From: an uncultured Bacteroides sp.
GTDB taxonomy: Bacteria > Bacteroidota > Bacteroidia > Bacteroidales > Bacteroidaceae
Length of the DNA stretch: 19,948 nt
Reading direction: 5' to 3'
Assembly: GCF_900547205.1 (NCBI RefSeq)
Contig: NZ_URFY01000068.1
Location: 1 to 19,948, forward strand
A model generated the notes under the pieces. The model was not told the DNA's origin. It made no database searches and saw only the letters and a program-made list of their open reading frames with translations. The position numbers and the translations under genes were made by a program. The first letter of the stretch is position 1. Each line of letters opens with the position of its first letter. This document shows, piece after piece, positions 6,888 to 13,073 of the stretch.

Positions 6888-7760
6888 ATGTACGCAAATA
6901 AGGTAAAGAAGATAGCTGCCGTTCACGACCTTTCGGGGATGGGACGTGTTTCACTCACAGTCGTCATCCCTATTCTGTCGTCGATGGGCTTTCAGGTATG
7001 CCCGTTGCCTACGGCTGTCTTGTCCAATCATACGCAGTATCCTGGCTTCTCGTTCTTGGACCTGACGGATGAAATGCCGAAAATTATAGCTGAGTGGAAG
7101 AAGTTGGAAGTGCAGTTTGACGCTATCTATACCGGATATCTAGGCTCTCCGCGGCAGATTCAGATAGTTTCGGACTTCATCAAAGACTTCCGCCAGCCGG
7201 ACAGCCTGATAGTTGCCGACCCGGTTTTGGGAGATAACGGGCGACTCTACACCAACTTCGATTTGGATATGGTGAAGGAAATGCGTCACCTCATCACGAA
7301 GGCGGATGTGGTGACTCCGAATCTGACCGAACTGTTTTATCTGCTCGATAAGCCCTATAAGGGAGACAATACGGACGATGAACTGAAAGAATATCTCCGT
7401 CTGCTGTCCGACGAAGGCCCGCAGGTAGTCATTATCACGAGTGTGCCCGTGCATGATGAACCTCATAAAACTTCCGTCTATGCCTACAATCGTCAGGGAA
7501 ACCGTTACTGGAAAGTGACCTGCCCTTATCTTCCCGCCCATTATCCGGGCACGGGGGATACGTTTACCAGTGTCGTCACCGGCTCGTTGATGCAGGGAGA
7601 CAGCCTTCCGATGGCGTTGGACCGTGCTACGCAATTTATCCTTCAAGGTATCCGTGCCACTTTCGGTTACGAGTATGACAATCGGGAAGGTATCTTGCTG
7701 GAGAAGGTGCTTCATAACCTGGATATGCCGATACAGATGGCAAGCTATGAATTAATATAA
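6888..7760 (+). CDS. Pyridoxal/pyridoxamine kinase (PfkB-like, PdxK/PdxY family)
   Basis: A 290-residue kinase that phosphorylates B6 vitamers to feed the PLP salvage pathway. The N-terminal DLSGMGRVSLTVVIPILSSM is the typical vitamin-binding strand-helix. GYLGSPRQ near residue 83, DPVLGDNGRLY at 111 and TPNLTEL at 143 mark the core. The ATP-site motif YPGTGDTF ends in the catalytic Asp224. Length and motifs match COG2240, and Bacteroides copies are usually called pyridoxamine kinase. The preferred vitamer cannot be read from sequence. It lies 103 bases after lutC without a recognised promoter, so it may share the lut transcript. A repeat array and a hairpin follow it. Confidence 0.85.
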   Translation: MYANKVKKIAAVHDLSGMGRVSLTVVIPILSSMGFQVCPLPTAVLSNHTQYPGFSFLDLTDEMPKIIAEWKKLEVQFDAIYTGYLGSPRQIQIVSDFIKDFRQPDSLIVADPVLGDNGRLYTNFDLDMVKEMRHLITKADVVTPNLTELFYLLDKPYKGDNTDDELKEYLRLLSDEGPQVVIITSVPVHDEPHKTSVYAYNRQGNRYWKVTCPYLPAHYPGTGDTFTSVVTGSLMQGDSLPMALDRATQFILQGIRATFGYEYDNREGILLEKVLHNLDMPIQMASYELI

Positions 7761-7788
7761 GATGACCTGCTGATTCCTTAGTTTTATA

Positions 7789-7876
7789 AATGACTCACTT
7801 GGGTGATTCAGGTGAATCACTCAGGTGAGTCAGGTGAGTCACTACGGTGGTTCGAGTGAATCACCCGGGTGAGTTA
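7789..7876. repeat. Phased array of eight 9-bp units in 22-bp repeats
   Basis: Eight imperfect copies of GGTGANTCA occur at 7789, 7802, 7811, 7824, 7833, 7846, 7855 and 7868. They are arranged as 9+9 bases and a 4-base spacer (CTTG, CTCA, CTAC, CCCG), so paired units recur exactly every 22 bp from 7802, 7824, 7846 and 7868. The core TGANTCA is nearly self-complementary, so neighbours can pair in several ways. TCACCCGGGTGA (7861-7872) is a perfect 12-bp palindrome. The array lies in the 200 bp between the kinase gene and a convergent pseudogene. Two-helical-turn phasing would suit repeated protein binding; RNA folding is the alternative. Confidence 0.8.
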
Positions 7877-7882
7877 ATGATG

Positions 7883-7906
7883 GATAAGCGTCAGGTACGC
7901 CTTATC
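7883..7906 (+). terminator. Hairpin after the kinase gene
   Basis: GATAAG-CGT (7883-7891) pairs with ACG-C-CTTATC (7897-7906) around CAGGT, with one bulged C. Only a weak AT-rich run follows, so it may be a terminator or mRNA 3'-end stabiliser for the kinase transcript. Confidence 0.4.
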
Positions 7907-7960
7907 TATTAAACAAGGAATCGCTGTTTTGCATTGATTTGATGCAAAGGAATTAAGAGA

Positions 7961-8371
7961 TTAGAATTTCACTGTTATTTCTGCAAGTTTATCTACGTAA
8001 GTCTAGTCTGGTCCTTCCTGTATGAGCCGCATCGCTTCTTTATCAGCCGATTCGCGGAGACTTTGTTTAACTTCGATATGGTAGGAACGTCCCTTTTTGT
8101 CGACAAGGAAGGGTAGTACCACTTCATCGAGTTTCCGTTTATCCTCATTCATGGCAATCAAATTGGCAACTTTGGGCAGTAAGTATTCAAACATCTGCAT
8201 CACAGCTTCTTATGCACGGTCTTCATCTAGCAGAAATTTCAGGCATAGTCCATAAAGCAGCGGGATATATCGGTTGTACAATTCACCGAGATATTCCGTG
8301 TCCCCGGACTTTGCATAGTGTGTCAGTAATTCCTCGTCCGACAGTTTCGATATGTTTCTTTTGAAGAACAA
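7961..8371 (-). pseudogene. Fused remnant: ECF sigma factor N-terminus joined to TonB C-terminus
   Basis: One minus-strand frame is readable from 8371 (a TTG where ATG is expected, FFKRNISKLSDEELLTHY) to a TAA at 7961-7963. Codons 1-68 match the start of a Bacteroides ECF sigma factor: SDEEL, then GDTEYLGELYNRY, then LKFLLDEDRA-EAVMQMF of region 2. After LLPKVAN it changes to a TonB C-terminal domain: VVLPFLVDKKGRSYHIEV, DKEAMRLIQEGPD, and a final AEITVKF strand. Regions 2.4 to 4 of the sigma factor are missing. TAA at 8210-8212 interrupts the sigma part. TAG at 8003-8005 replaces the Trp expected after QEGPD. A deletion between two adjacent genes, followed by point decay, explains this. It starts inside the end of plsC. 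Confidence 0.75.
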
Positions 8372-8374
8372 TAT

Positions 8375-9043
8375 TTAATCTTCTTCTTCGGCAATTACTT
8401 GAAATTTTTCTTTCAATTCTTCGAAACCTTCTGTAATCTGATTGAGTATATCGTAAGTATCCGTACTATCGACCAGCGTTGGGCTTCCGTAATGTATGGA
8501 TGCTTTATATGGCAACAAAATCATCTCGCCTTTGGGCAGGGAGCGCCCCATGCCTGTCATGAAAACGGGGACATACTTCAATTCCGGTCGTAAGGACAGG
8601 ATGCGGGCTATACCCGATTTAATTTTCCCCATTTGTTCAGGTTTCCCTCTGGTGCCTTCGGGGAAGAGAATAAGCGAATATCCAGCGTCAATAGCATCAA
8701 GCATTTTGCGGATTGGGTCATGCTTCGAGTCTTTTTCTCCTTTTCTTCTGATAAGAAGGGTGTTGATAAAGTAATTGCTGACGGAAGCATGAAAGCGGGT
8801 TTTACCAAAATAATCTTCTGCGGCTACGGGTTTTACTTTCCATAACAGGTCGCCGGGCAGTGAAGATAGCAGGCTTAAGGTATCCAGATGGCTGTTGTGA
8901 TTGGCAAGGATAATAAATTGCTTTTCCTTCCTCAGAAACCGGCAATCGGTGAACTGCACTCCTACGATAAACTTAAGAAACCAATGAAGAACACCTTTAT
9001 ATATAATCTGCATAACGGCAGATTGCATGAATCTTTTTTTCAT
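8375..9043 (-). CDS. plsC: 1-acyl-sn-glycerol-3-phosphate acyltransferase (PlsC family)
   Basis: A 222-residue membrane-associated acyltransferase that would convert lysophosphatidic acid to phosphatidic acid. The catalytic HX4D is His49-Asp54 in NHNSHLDTL. The glycerophosphate-binding FPEGTR is at residues 127-132, followed by KIKSGIARI. Length and motif spacing suit the family. It begins nine bases after the stop of cdsA and is the third gene of a minus-strand lipid operon, where its product phosphatidic acid is the substrate of CdsA. The remains of an ECF sigma gene start just at its end. Related acyltransferases use other acceptors, so the lipid assignment rests partly on neighbours. Confidence 0.82.
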   Translation of the reverse strand: MKKRFMQSAVMQIIYKGVLHWFLKFIVGVQFTDCRFLRKEKQFIILANHNSHLDTLSLLSSLPGDLLWKVKPVAAEDYFGKTRFHASVSNYFINTLLIRRKGEKDSKHDPIRKMLDAIDAGYSLILFPEGTRGKPEQMGKIKSGIARILSLRPELKYVPVFMTGMGRSLPKGEMILLPYKASIHYGSPTLVDSTDTYDILNQITEGFEELKEKFQVIAEEED

Positions 9044-9052
9044 TGTGCAGAC

Positions 9053-10009
9053 TTAATAAGCGATGTAATAAACCAGATGAAAGAATACGGGAGCGGTGTA
9101 GGAGAGTGAGTCTATACGGTCAAATACTCCACCGTGTCCGGGGATGCTGTCGCCCATGTCCTTGATGCCTTTGTCCCGCTTAATGGCAGAGATAACCACG
9201 TCTCCTGCAAATCCGGCAAGGGCAATGAGGGCGCTTACCAGAATCACATTAGGAGTGGAGAGCGGGGTAAGGAAGCCGAGGAAATAACCAATGGTAGTGG
9301 TACTGATTACCCCTCCCAAAAAGCCTTCCCATGTTTTGTTAGGACTCACTTTGGGCAGAATTTTATGTCGCCCGAGCAATTTGCCCCAAATGAATTGCAT
9401 GATGTCATTGATTTCCGTGAGGAATACAAGAAAAAGCAGCAATCCTCGTCCTCCGGCATTGAAACCGGGGAGTTCGGGAAGCGAGAGAAGGTAGGCGAGA
9501 TGGCTGATACCAAATACTGAAAGCATTAGAATCCATTGCAGCAGTGCCATAGATTTGGTGATTCCATGTGTGTCTCCTTTCAATACTAGGCGGAGGGGCA
9601 GCACGAGGAACATCACTACGGGGATAAATATAATGTAGGCTCCATACCAGGCTATGTATGCCAGATAATATTGGATAGGTATGGCAAGTATGCCCCAGAA
9701 CAGCGCCCTGCGGTCTGATTCTCTGAAACCGAGTACTGAGTAGAGTTCTCTGAAAGCTATAAAAGAAAGAAAAGCAAGGAAGAAATAAGAAATGTCATAA
9801 CTGATAAAGACGGCTCCGATAAACATTCCGGCCATTAGCCACCACGAACGGGTGCGGGAGGATAACTCGCTGATGTTTGTTTTCGGAGATAACTTTTTTA
9901 CAAGGAAGAGAATGATGCTTGCCGTAATAAGCAACCCGATGATGAGAGAAATGACAATAACCAGTTCATCACTCAGCGTAGGGAATATTTTATCTAATAG
10001 GTCTTTCAT
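9053..10009 (-). CDS. cdsA: Phosphatidate cytidylyltransferase (CdsA)
   Basis: CdsA makes CDP-diacylglycerol from phosphatidic acid and CTP in the inner membrane. The 318-residue protein has about eight hydrophobic spans. Near the C-terminus (about 274-302) it carries the family signature: SAIKRDKGIKD, then PGHGGVFDRIDS, with the conserved Ser, Lys-Arg, Lys-Asp, Pro-Gly-His-Gly-Gly, Asp-Arg and Asp-Ser. An upstream NKTWEGFLGG is also typical. It starts seven bases after the end of the CDP-alcohol transferase gene and nine bases before plsC, so the three share one transcript. Confidence 0.93.
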   Translation of the reverse strand: MKDLLDKIFPTLSDELVIVISLIIGLLITASIILFLVKKLSPKTNISELSSRTRSWWLMAGMFIGAVFISYDISYFFLAFLSFIAFRELYSVLGFRESDRRALFWGILAIPIQYYLAYIAWYGAYIIFIPVVMFLVLPLRLVLKGDTHGITKSMALLQWILMLSVFGISHLAYLLSLPELPGFNAGGRGLLLFLVFLTEINDIMQFIWGKLLGRHKILPKVSPNKTWEGFLGGVISTTTIGYFLGFLTPLSTPNVILVSALIALAGFAGDVVISAIKRDKGIKDMGDSIPGHGGVFDRIDSLSYTAPVFFHLVYYIAY

Positions 10010-10015
10010 ATCTTT

Positions 10016-10663
10016 TTATTGTTTTGCGGTGTGACTCATGAGGTATAAGCGGTGAATTAGTGTAGCAATAAGGCCGATATTCATCACCACAAGGGTGACA
10101 AGGCATACCATTTGTTCATAACCCCAGTGGATACAGGACGTGGCGACTACAAAAGCTAAAGTCAGTAGTGCCATGCGATGTTGCTTGGCCATGGGACCGT
10201 TGAAGAAATGTTGCTGTGTCTTATAGGCTCCTATCCAGCGGAAATAAGCCGTCATCACAGCCAACAGGGCAGCAAGCCACCCCAATTCTATCCCGAAACC
10301 TCCTGCTACATAGCCCACGGGGATAATAAAGAGGGCATCTGCAAAGCGGTCGGGCATATCATTATATAAGTCACCATTAGCGCTTTTCTTTCCTCCCTCG
10401 ATTGCTACCATTCCATCAAACAGGTTACAGAGCAATCGGGATTGCATACAGGCGATGAATAGGATATAAGCAACATATTTATTGGAATCAGGATAAACTA
10501 CGGTGCTGATAAGCAAGAGGCAACCGATTAGAGCAAAGAGTACGCTCATCATTGAAATTTGGTTAGGGGTGATGCCCCAACCGGTGAGTTTGCGGGCGAT
10601 TATATTTGCCCAAGCGGTGTTTCGCGATGCTATTTCTCGCCTTCCATCAACTTCATGTTTCAT
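10016..10663 (-). CDS. CDP-alcohol phosphatidyltransferase-like membrane protein with altered signature
   Basis: A 215-residue protein with about six hydrophobic spans, in a position to use CDP-diacylglycerol from the next gene, cdsA. The family signature is D-x2-D-G-x2-A-R-x8-G-x3-D-x3-D. Here it aligns without gaps, but the first Asp is Asn80, the Arg is Ile88 and the third Asp is Asn101; Asp83, Gly97 and Asp105 are kept, and an extra Asp109 follows. Two metal-binding acids are therefore missing, so either it binds metal differently, handles an unusual head group or donor, or is not catalytic. The frame is clean, so it is not decaying. It is the first gene of the operon, 17-22 bases after its likely start site. 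Confidence 0.72.
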   Translation of the reverse strand: MKHEVDGRREIASRNTAWANIIARKLTGWGITPNQISMMSVLFALIGCLLLISTVVYPDSNKYVAYILFIACMQSRLLCNLFDGMVAIEGGKKSANGDLYNDMPDRFADALFIIPVGYVAGGFGIELGWLAALLAVMTAYFRWIGAYKTQQHFFNGPMAKQHRMALLTLAFVVATSCIHWGYEQMVCLVTLVVMNIGLIATLIHRLYLMSHTAKQ

Positions 10664-10685
10664 TTTAATGGGTGTTTATTGTTCG

Positions 10686-10693
10686 CAAATATA
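10686..10693 (-). promoter_or_regulatory. -7 promoter box for the lipid operon
   Basis: The minus strand reads TATATTTG, 22 bases before the ATG at 10663. It would drive the CDP-alcohol transferase, cdsA, plsC and formerly the sigma factor. Confidence 0.6.
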
Positions 10694-10848
10694 CATATCA
10701 TATTGGAAGAATCAAAAGAAAGGTGGATTATTTTCTGAAGACATAGTGGTGGGAGAATAAAAAAACTTCAGGCACTTTATGGAATTCGTGTGAAATATGC
10801 ATCTCTATAGTAAAGCGAATTAATTGTAAAATTTAAAATAATGAAGTT

Positions 10849-11457
10849 ATGAAAGCAAATCAATTTAGAGCTATGATGCTCGTACTGCTGATGGCAATTG
10901 TTTCTTTGGGGAGAGCTAATGGACAAACTCTTACTGTGACGGGTGTGGTGACGGATGCAACGGACGGAACACCGATTGTCGGCTGTTGTGTACTGATAGA
11001 AGGTACTACAAATGGTGTGGTTACTAACATGCATGGCAAATATACAATTTCTGCTAAAAAAGGTGCAACATTGCATACGGTAGCCAAAGATGTCAAGTTA
11101 CAGGTAGAGTTTAATCCTTCACAAGTGCAGGCATATCGATTGGTAGGTTATGAGAGTCGACTGCTGAAAGATGAAGACTTCAATAACGGTGCAAAAAATA
11201 CCGGAAATATGGGAGTAGGGTACACGGTAACTGCATTTTATGAAGTAATTTTGGTGGGAGTGAAGCATCTGTATGTAGGCAAAGTGAATGAACTGAAATA
11301 TCAGAAGGCGGAGAAGAAGAAAACAACTGCGAAACCGACTGGAGCTAATGAACTCCTGAAAGTAAAGCTGCGCTATAAAGCGCCTGATAAGGAGGTCAAC
11401 CAAAAAATGGTGATTGAAACAGCTAAGCAAGGGCTGAAAATGATTAACTGTTCTTGA
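10849..11457 (+). pseudogene. Internally deleted VWA/DUF3520 secreted protein remnant (frame still open)
   Basis: This 202-residue ORF joins pieces of a larger secreted protein. Residues 1-25 are a signal peptide. Residues 27-73 are a carboxypeptidase-regulatory-like domain (GTPIVGCCVLIEGTTNGVVT). From residue 77 it switches to the C-terminal part of YfbK-type von Willebrand proteins: AKDVKLQVEFNPSQVQAYRL, GYESRLLKDEDFN, TVTAFYEV, LLKVKLRYKAPD. The roughly 200-residue VWA domain that normally lies between them, with its MIDAS metal site, is absent. A second gap seems to fall after VNQKM, and the last residues (MINCS) look frameshifted. Two deletions in an old gene fit best. Because the frame is intact it might still make a small secreted protein. 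Confidence 0.65.
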
Positions 11458-11501
11458 AACGTTGATGAAAGATACTCTATTTCGGGTGGTTCACTCTATT
11501 G

Positions 11502-11520
11502 TGTCCGACATTTGTCCGAC
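11502..11520. repeat. Direct repeat of TGTCCGAC
   Basis: TGTCCGAC occurs at 11502-11509 and 11513-11520, 11 bases apart, in the short space between the VWA remnant and the tRNA terminator hairpin. It may be a scar of past insertion or chance. Confidence 0.35.
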
Positions 11521-11529
11521 CTATAAACG

Positions 11530-11566
11530 ATAAATAGCCGCAAGTTATTTACTTACAGCTATTTAT
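11530..11566 (-). terminator. Inverted repeat downstream of tRNA-Trp
   Basis: ATAAATAGC (11530-11538) and GCTATTTAT (11558-11566) are a perfect 9-bp inverted repeat around a 19-base loop that itself can pair AAGT with ACTT. It lies just past the 3' end of the tRNA on the minus strand, so it probably ends that transcript. There is no strong T-tract. Confidence 0.5.
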
Positions 11567-11571
11567 TCTTG

Positions 11572-11644
11572 CACGGGAGGAGAGGCTCGAACTCCCGACA
11601 CCTGGTTTTGGAGACCAGTGCTCTACCAACTGAGCTACTCCCGT
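11572..11644 (-). tRNA. tRNA-Trp (anticodon CCA)
   Basis: On the minus strand 73 bases fold as a standard cloverleaf. The acceptor stem ACGGGAG pairs with CTCCCGT, discriminator G. TA is at positions 8-9, and the D arm contains GCTCAGTTGGTAGAGC. The anticodon stem CTGGT/ACCAG encloses loop CTCCAAA, giving anticodon CCA for Trp. The T arm has GTTCGAGC. The 3' CCA is not encoded (bases after the discriminator are CAA), as is common in Bacteroidetes. A TACCTTTG promoter lies just upstream. It is not next to secE-nusG, the usual Bacteroides place for a tRNA-Trp, so it may be a second copy. Confidence 0.95.
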
Positions 11645-11655
11645 GTTTGCGGCTG

Positions 11656-11663
11656 CAAAGGTA
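11656..11663 (-). promoter_or_regulatory. -7 promoter box for tRNA-Trp
   Basis: The minus strand reads TACCTTTG, 11 bases before the tRNA 5' end, giving a short precursor leader. Confidence 0.65.
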
Positions 11664-11709
11664 GTAGAAACTTCCGAATCTGCAAACATTCGGATAAATA
11701 AGTTTTAAA

Positions 11710-12063
11710 CTATTTCAATTTTTCCCATTCGTCGGGTTTGAAACCGACCAATACAAAGCTATCTGTCACTACTAGCGGACGTTTCACTAACTTCCCGTTA
11801 GTGGCAAGTAGGGCAATCTGCTCTTCTTCGCTCATGCTTGGCAACTTCTCGCTCAGTTTCAGCTCCTTATAAACTAAACCACTCGTGTTAAAGAACTTTT
11901 TCAAAGGCAAGCCGCTACGCGGAATCCAAGCTTTCAGTTCCTCTACCGTAGGATTTTCTTCAACAATAAGTCGGTTGGTGTACTCAATGTGATTTTCTGT
12001 TAACCACTTCTTGGCTTTCTGGCAAGTGCTGCAAGCCGGGTATTGTAAAAACAAAGGTTTCAT
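11710..12063 (-). CDS. ArsC/Spx-family thioredoxin-fold protein
   Basis: A 117-residue protein of the arsenate reductase-like group (ArsC/Spx/YffB). The N-terminal YPACSTCQKAKKWL puts Cys11 and Cys14 in a CxxC redox motif. The C-terminal KRPLVVTDSFVLVGFKPDEW matches the family's conserved segment around the cis-Pro (RPLV). There is no evidence for a linked ars operon, and many Bacteroides copies are simply labelled arsenate reductase family protein, so arsenate activity should not be assumed. It follows the DNA glycosylase gene after 45 bases on the same strand, probably in one transcript. Confidence 0.8.
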   Translation of the reverse strand: MKPLFLQYPACSTCQKAKKWLTENHIEYTNRLIVEENPTVEELKAWIPRSGLPLKKFFNTSGLVYKELKLSEKLPSMSEEEQIALLATNGKLVKRPLVVTDSFVLVGFKPDEWEKLK

Positions 12064-12108
12064 ACTTAATCTTTCTTTTAATGATTACTATTATCTACTG
12101 TTAGGTGT

Positions 12109-12687
12109 TCATTTCAATATCTGTAAATCCTGATACATAATCCGGTATGCAGCAGCCTTCTTGTCCAATGCCAGCGGATATGCTCTTGAAGAAGAAGGCA
12201 TCCTGTACAGTCTCATGGCTCGTTCTTCGAAAATAAATTCGGAGTAATCGCCCACTTTCGGTTCTTCGATGTCAAATTGTTGCCGTAGCGTATCCGTTGC
12301 TTTTTGTCCGGTGGTGACAATCGCTTTACATTGCGGAAGTTGGCGGAGCAATGCTGCAACATCCGTTGGCTGCACCACTTCCAGAAACTTATCCGAAGCA
12401 TTGTCCTGCAATCTGCGAATGGAAGAAGCGGTATCAAACATAGCTATTCCCTTCTCATTTAGGAAATCAATGATTCGTTCGCGACAAAAGGCTTTCCGCG
12501 TATCGTTCAGGAAATGCTCTTTATCGTTGAAGAACAAAATGCCGAAGATACGCCACATATCATTATTAAGGTTAGGATAATAGAAATCCATAGACCACCT
12601 TTTTTTCTGTGGCGGAAAGCTGCCTAGCATTAATAGCTTGGATTCGGCAGGGAGAAAAGGCTTTAACGGATGAAGTTCGATTTCCAT
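12109..12687 (-). CDS. Uracil-DNA glycosylase-superfamily protein
   Basis: A 192-residue protein of the uracil-DNA glycosylase superfamily, close to the Mug/COG3663 type that removes uracil or thymine from mismatches. The first active-site motif is LGSFPPQ (residues 21-27), in the position of GxxPG. FYYPNLNNDMWRIFG is the usual substrate-pocket helix. The second motif is MPSSSRAYP (163-171), where Ser replaces the HPSP histidine. Lack of that His suggests activity different from classical UDG. A start at 12687 gives a leader of about 25 bases after the TACTTTTG box. It appears to be first in a two-gene operon with the ArsC-like gene. Confidence 0.78.
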   Translation of the reverse strand: MEIELHPLKPFLPAESKLLMLGSFPPQKKRWSMDFYYPNLNNDMWRIFGILFFNDKEHFLNDTRKAFCRERIIDFLNEKGIAMFDTASSIRRLQDNASDKFLEVVQPTDVAALLRQLPQCKAIVTTGQKATDTLRQQFDIEEPKVGDYSEFIFEERAMRLYRMPSSSRAYPLALDKKAAAYRIMYQDLQILK

Positions 12688-12713
12688 ATCAAAATTTTAT
12701 TTTAAATTTAATG

Positions 12714-12721
12714 CAAAAGTA
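12714..12721 (-). promoter_or_regulatory. -7 promoter box for the glycosylase/ArsC-like operon
   Basis: The minus strand reads TACTTTTG, 26 bases before the ATG at 12687. Confidence 0.55.
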
Positions 12722-12782
12722 GTGATATTGTTCATTTCCCTCAAAATCAATGCAAAAAAATGTTAGGTTCGGAATATTTAGC

Positions 12783-12790
12783 TATTTTTG
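12783..12790 (+). promoter_or_regulatory. -7 promoter-like box upstream of a coding scrap
   Basis: TATTTTTG matches TAnnTTTG and precedes the coding-like remnant that begins about 30 bases later. It may be a surviving promoter of a lost gene, but an AT-rich region can produce such a match by chance. Confidence 0.35.
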
Positions 12791-12820
12791 TATCCTGATA
12801 ATTGAAAGACTCATTCTACT

Positions 12821-12993
12821 GTGCAGGGGCGCGTTGTCAGCGAAAAAGGTGAACCATCTATCAGTGCTATCATCAGGTAACATTGCAGACGGAAGACTCG
12901 GAGCAATATCATGCCCTTGTAGAAGCACTGGGAGAAGAAAATAACGGAGGCATTCGCTTATGGTGGGATACAGGAAATAATAACTTGCCATAA
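12821..12993 (+). pseudogene. Decayed coding fragment in two frames
   Basis: From 12821 one frame reads VQGRVVSEKGEPSISAIIR before a TAA at 12878-12880, which resembles the first strand of a carboxypeptidase-regulatory-like domain. A second frame, open from 12853 to a TAA at 12991-12993, reads YHQVTLQTEDSEQYHALVEA and continues through LGEENNGGIRLWWDTGNNN. The composition looks like genuine protein, but neither frame has a convincing start. A frameshifted or deleted gene is the likeliest reading. I do not recognise the second family. The 386-bp gap between 12687 and 13074 holds nothing else except promoter boxes. Confidence 0.4.
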
Positions 12994-13032
12994 AAAACAA
13001 GTGGGGGAATGTGTATATTGTGCAGATTTAAC

Positions 13033-13040
13033 TAATTTTG
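13033..13040 (+). promoter_or_regulatory. -7 promoter box for the NCS2 permease
   Basis: TAATTTTG lies 33 bases before the ATG at 13074, giving a leader of about 28 bases. Confidence 0.55.
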
Positions 13041-13073
13041 CGCTCCGAAGAAAAGATAGAATAAAACTACTGA

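Noticed and set aside
7789..7876. CRISPR array
   Set aside because: Units are 9 bp with 4-bp spacers and no 25-40 bp unique spacers or cas genes. It is a tandem dyad array.
8003..8203. Independent 66-residue minus-strand gene
   Set aside because: It has only a GTG start, and its frame continues upstream into sigma-factor sequence and downstream past a TAG into a TonB end, so it is the middle of a pseudogene.
12750..12944. 64-residue plus-strand ORF MQKNVRFGIF...
   Set aside because: It overlaps the promoter-like box and uses a different frame from the protein-like text. Its composition is not convincing.
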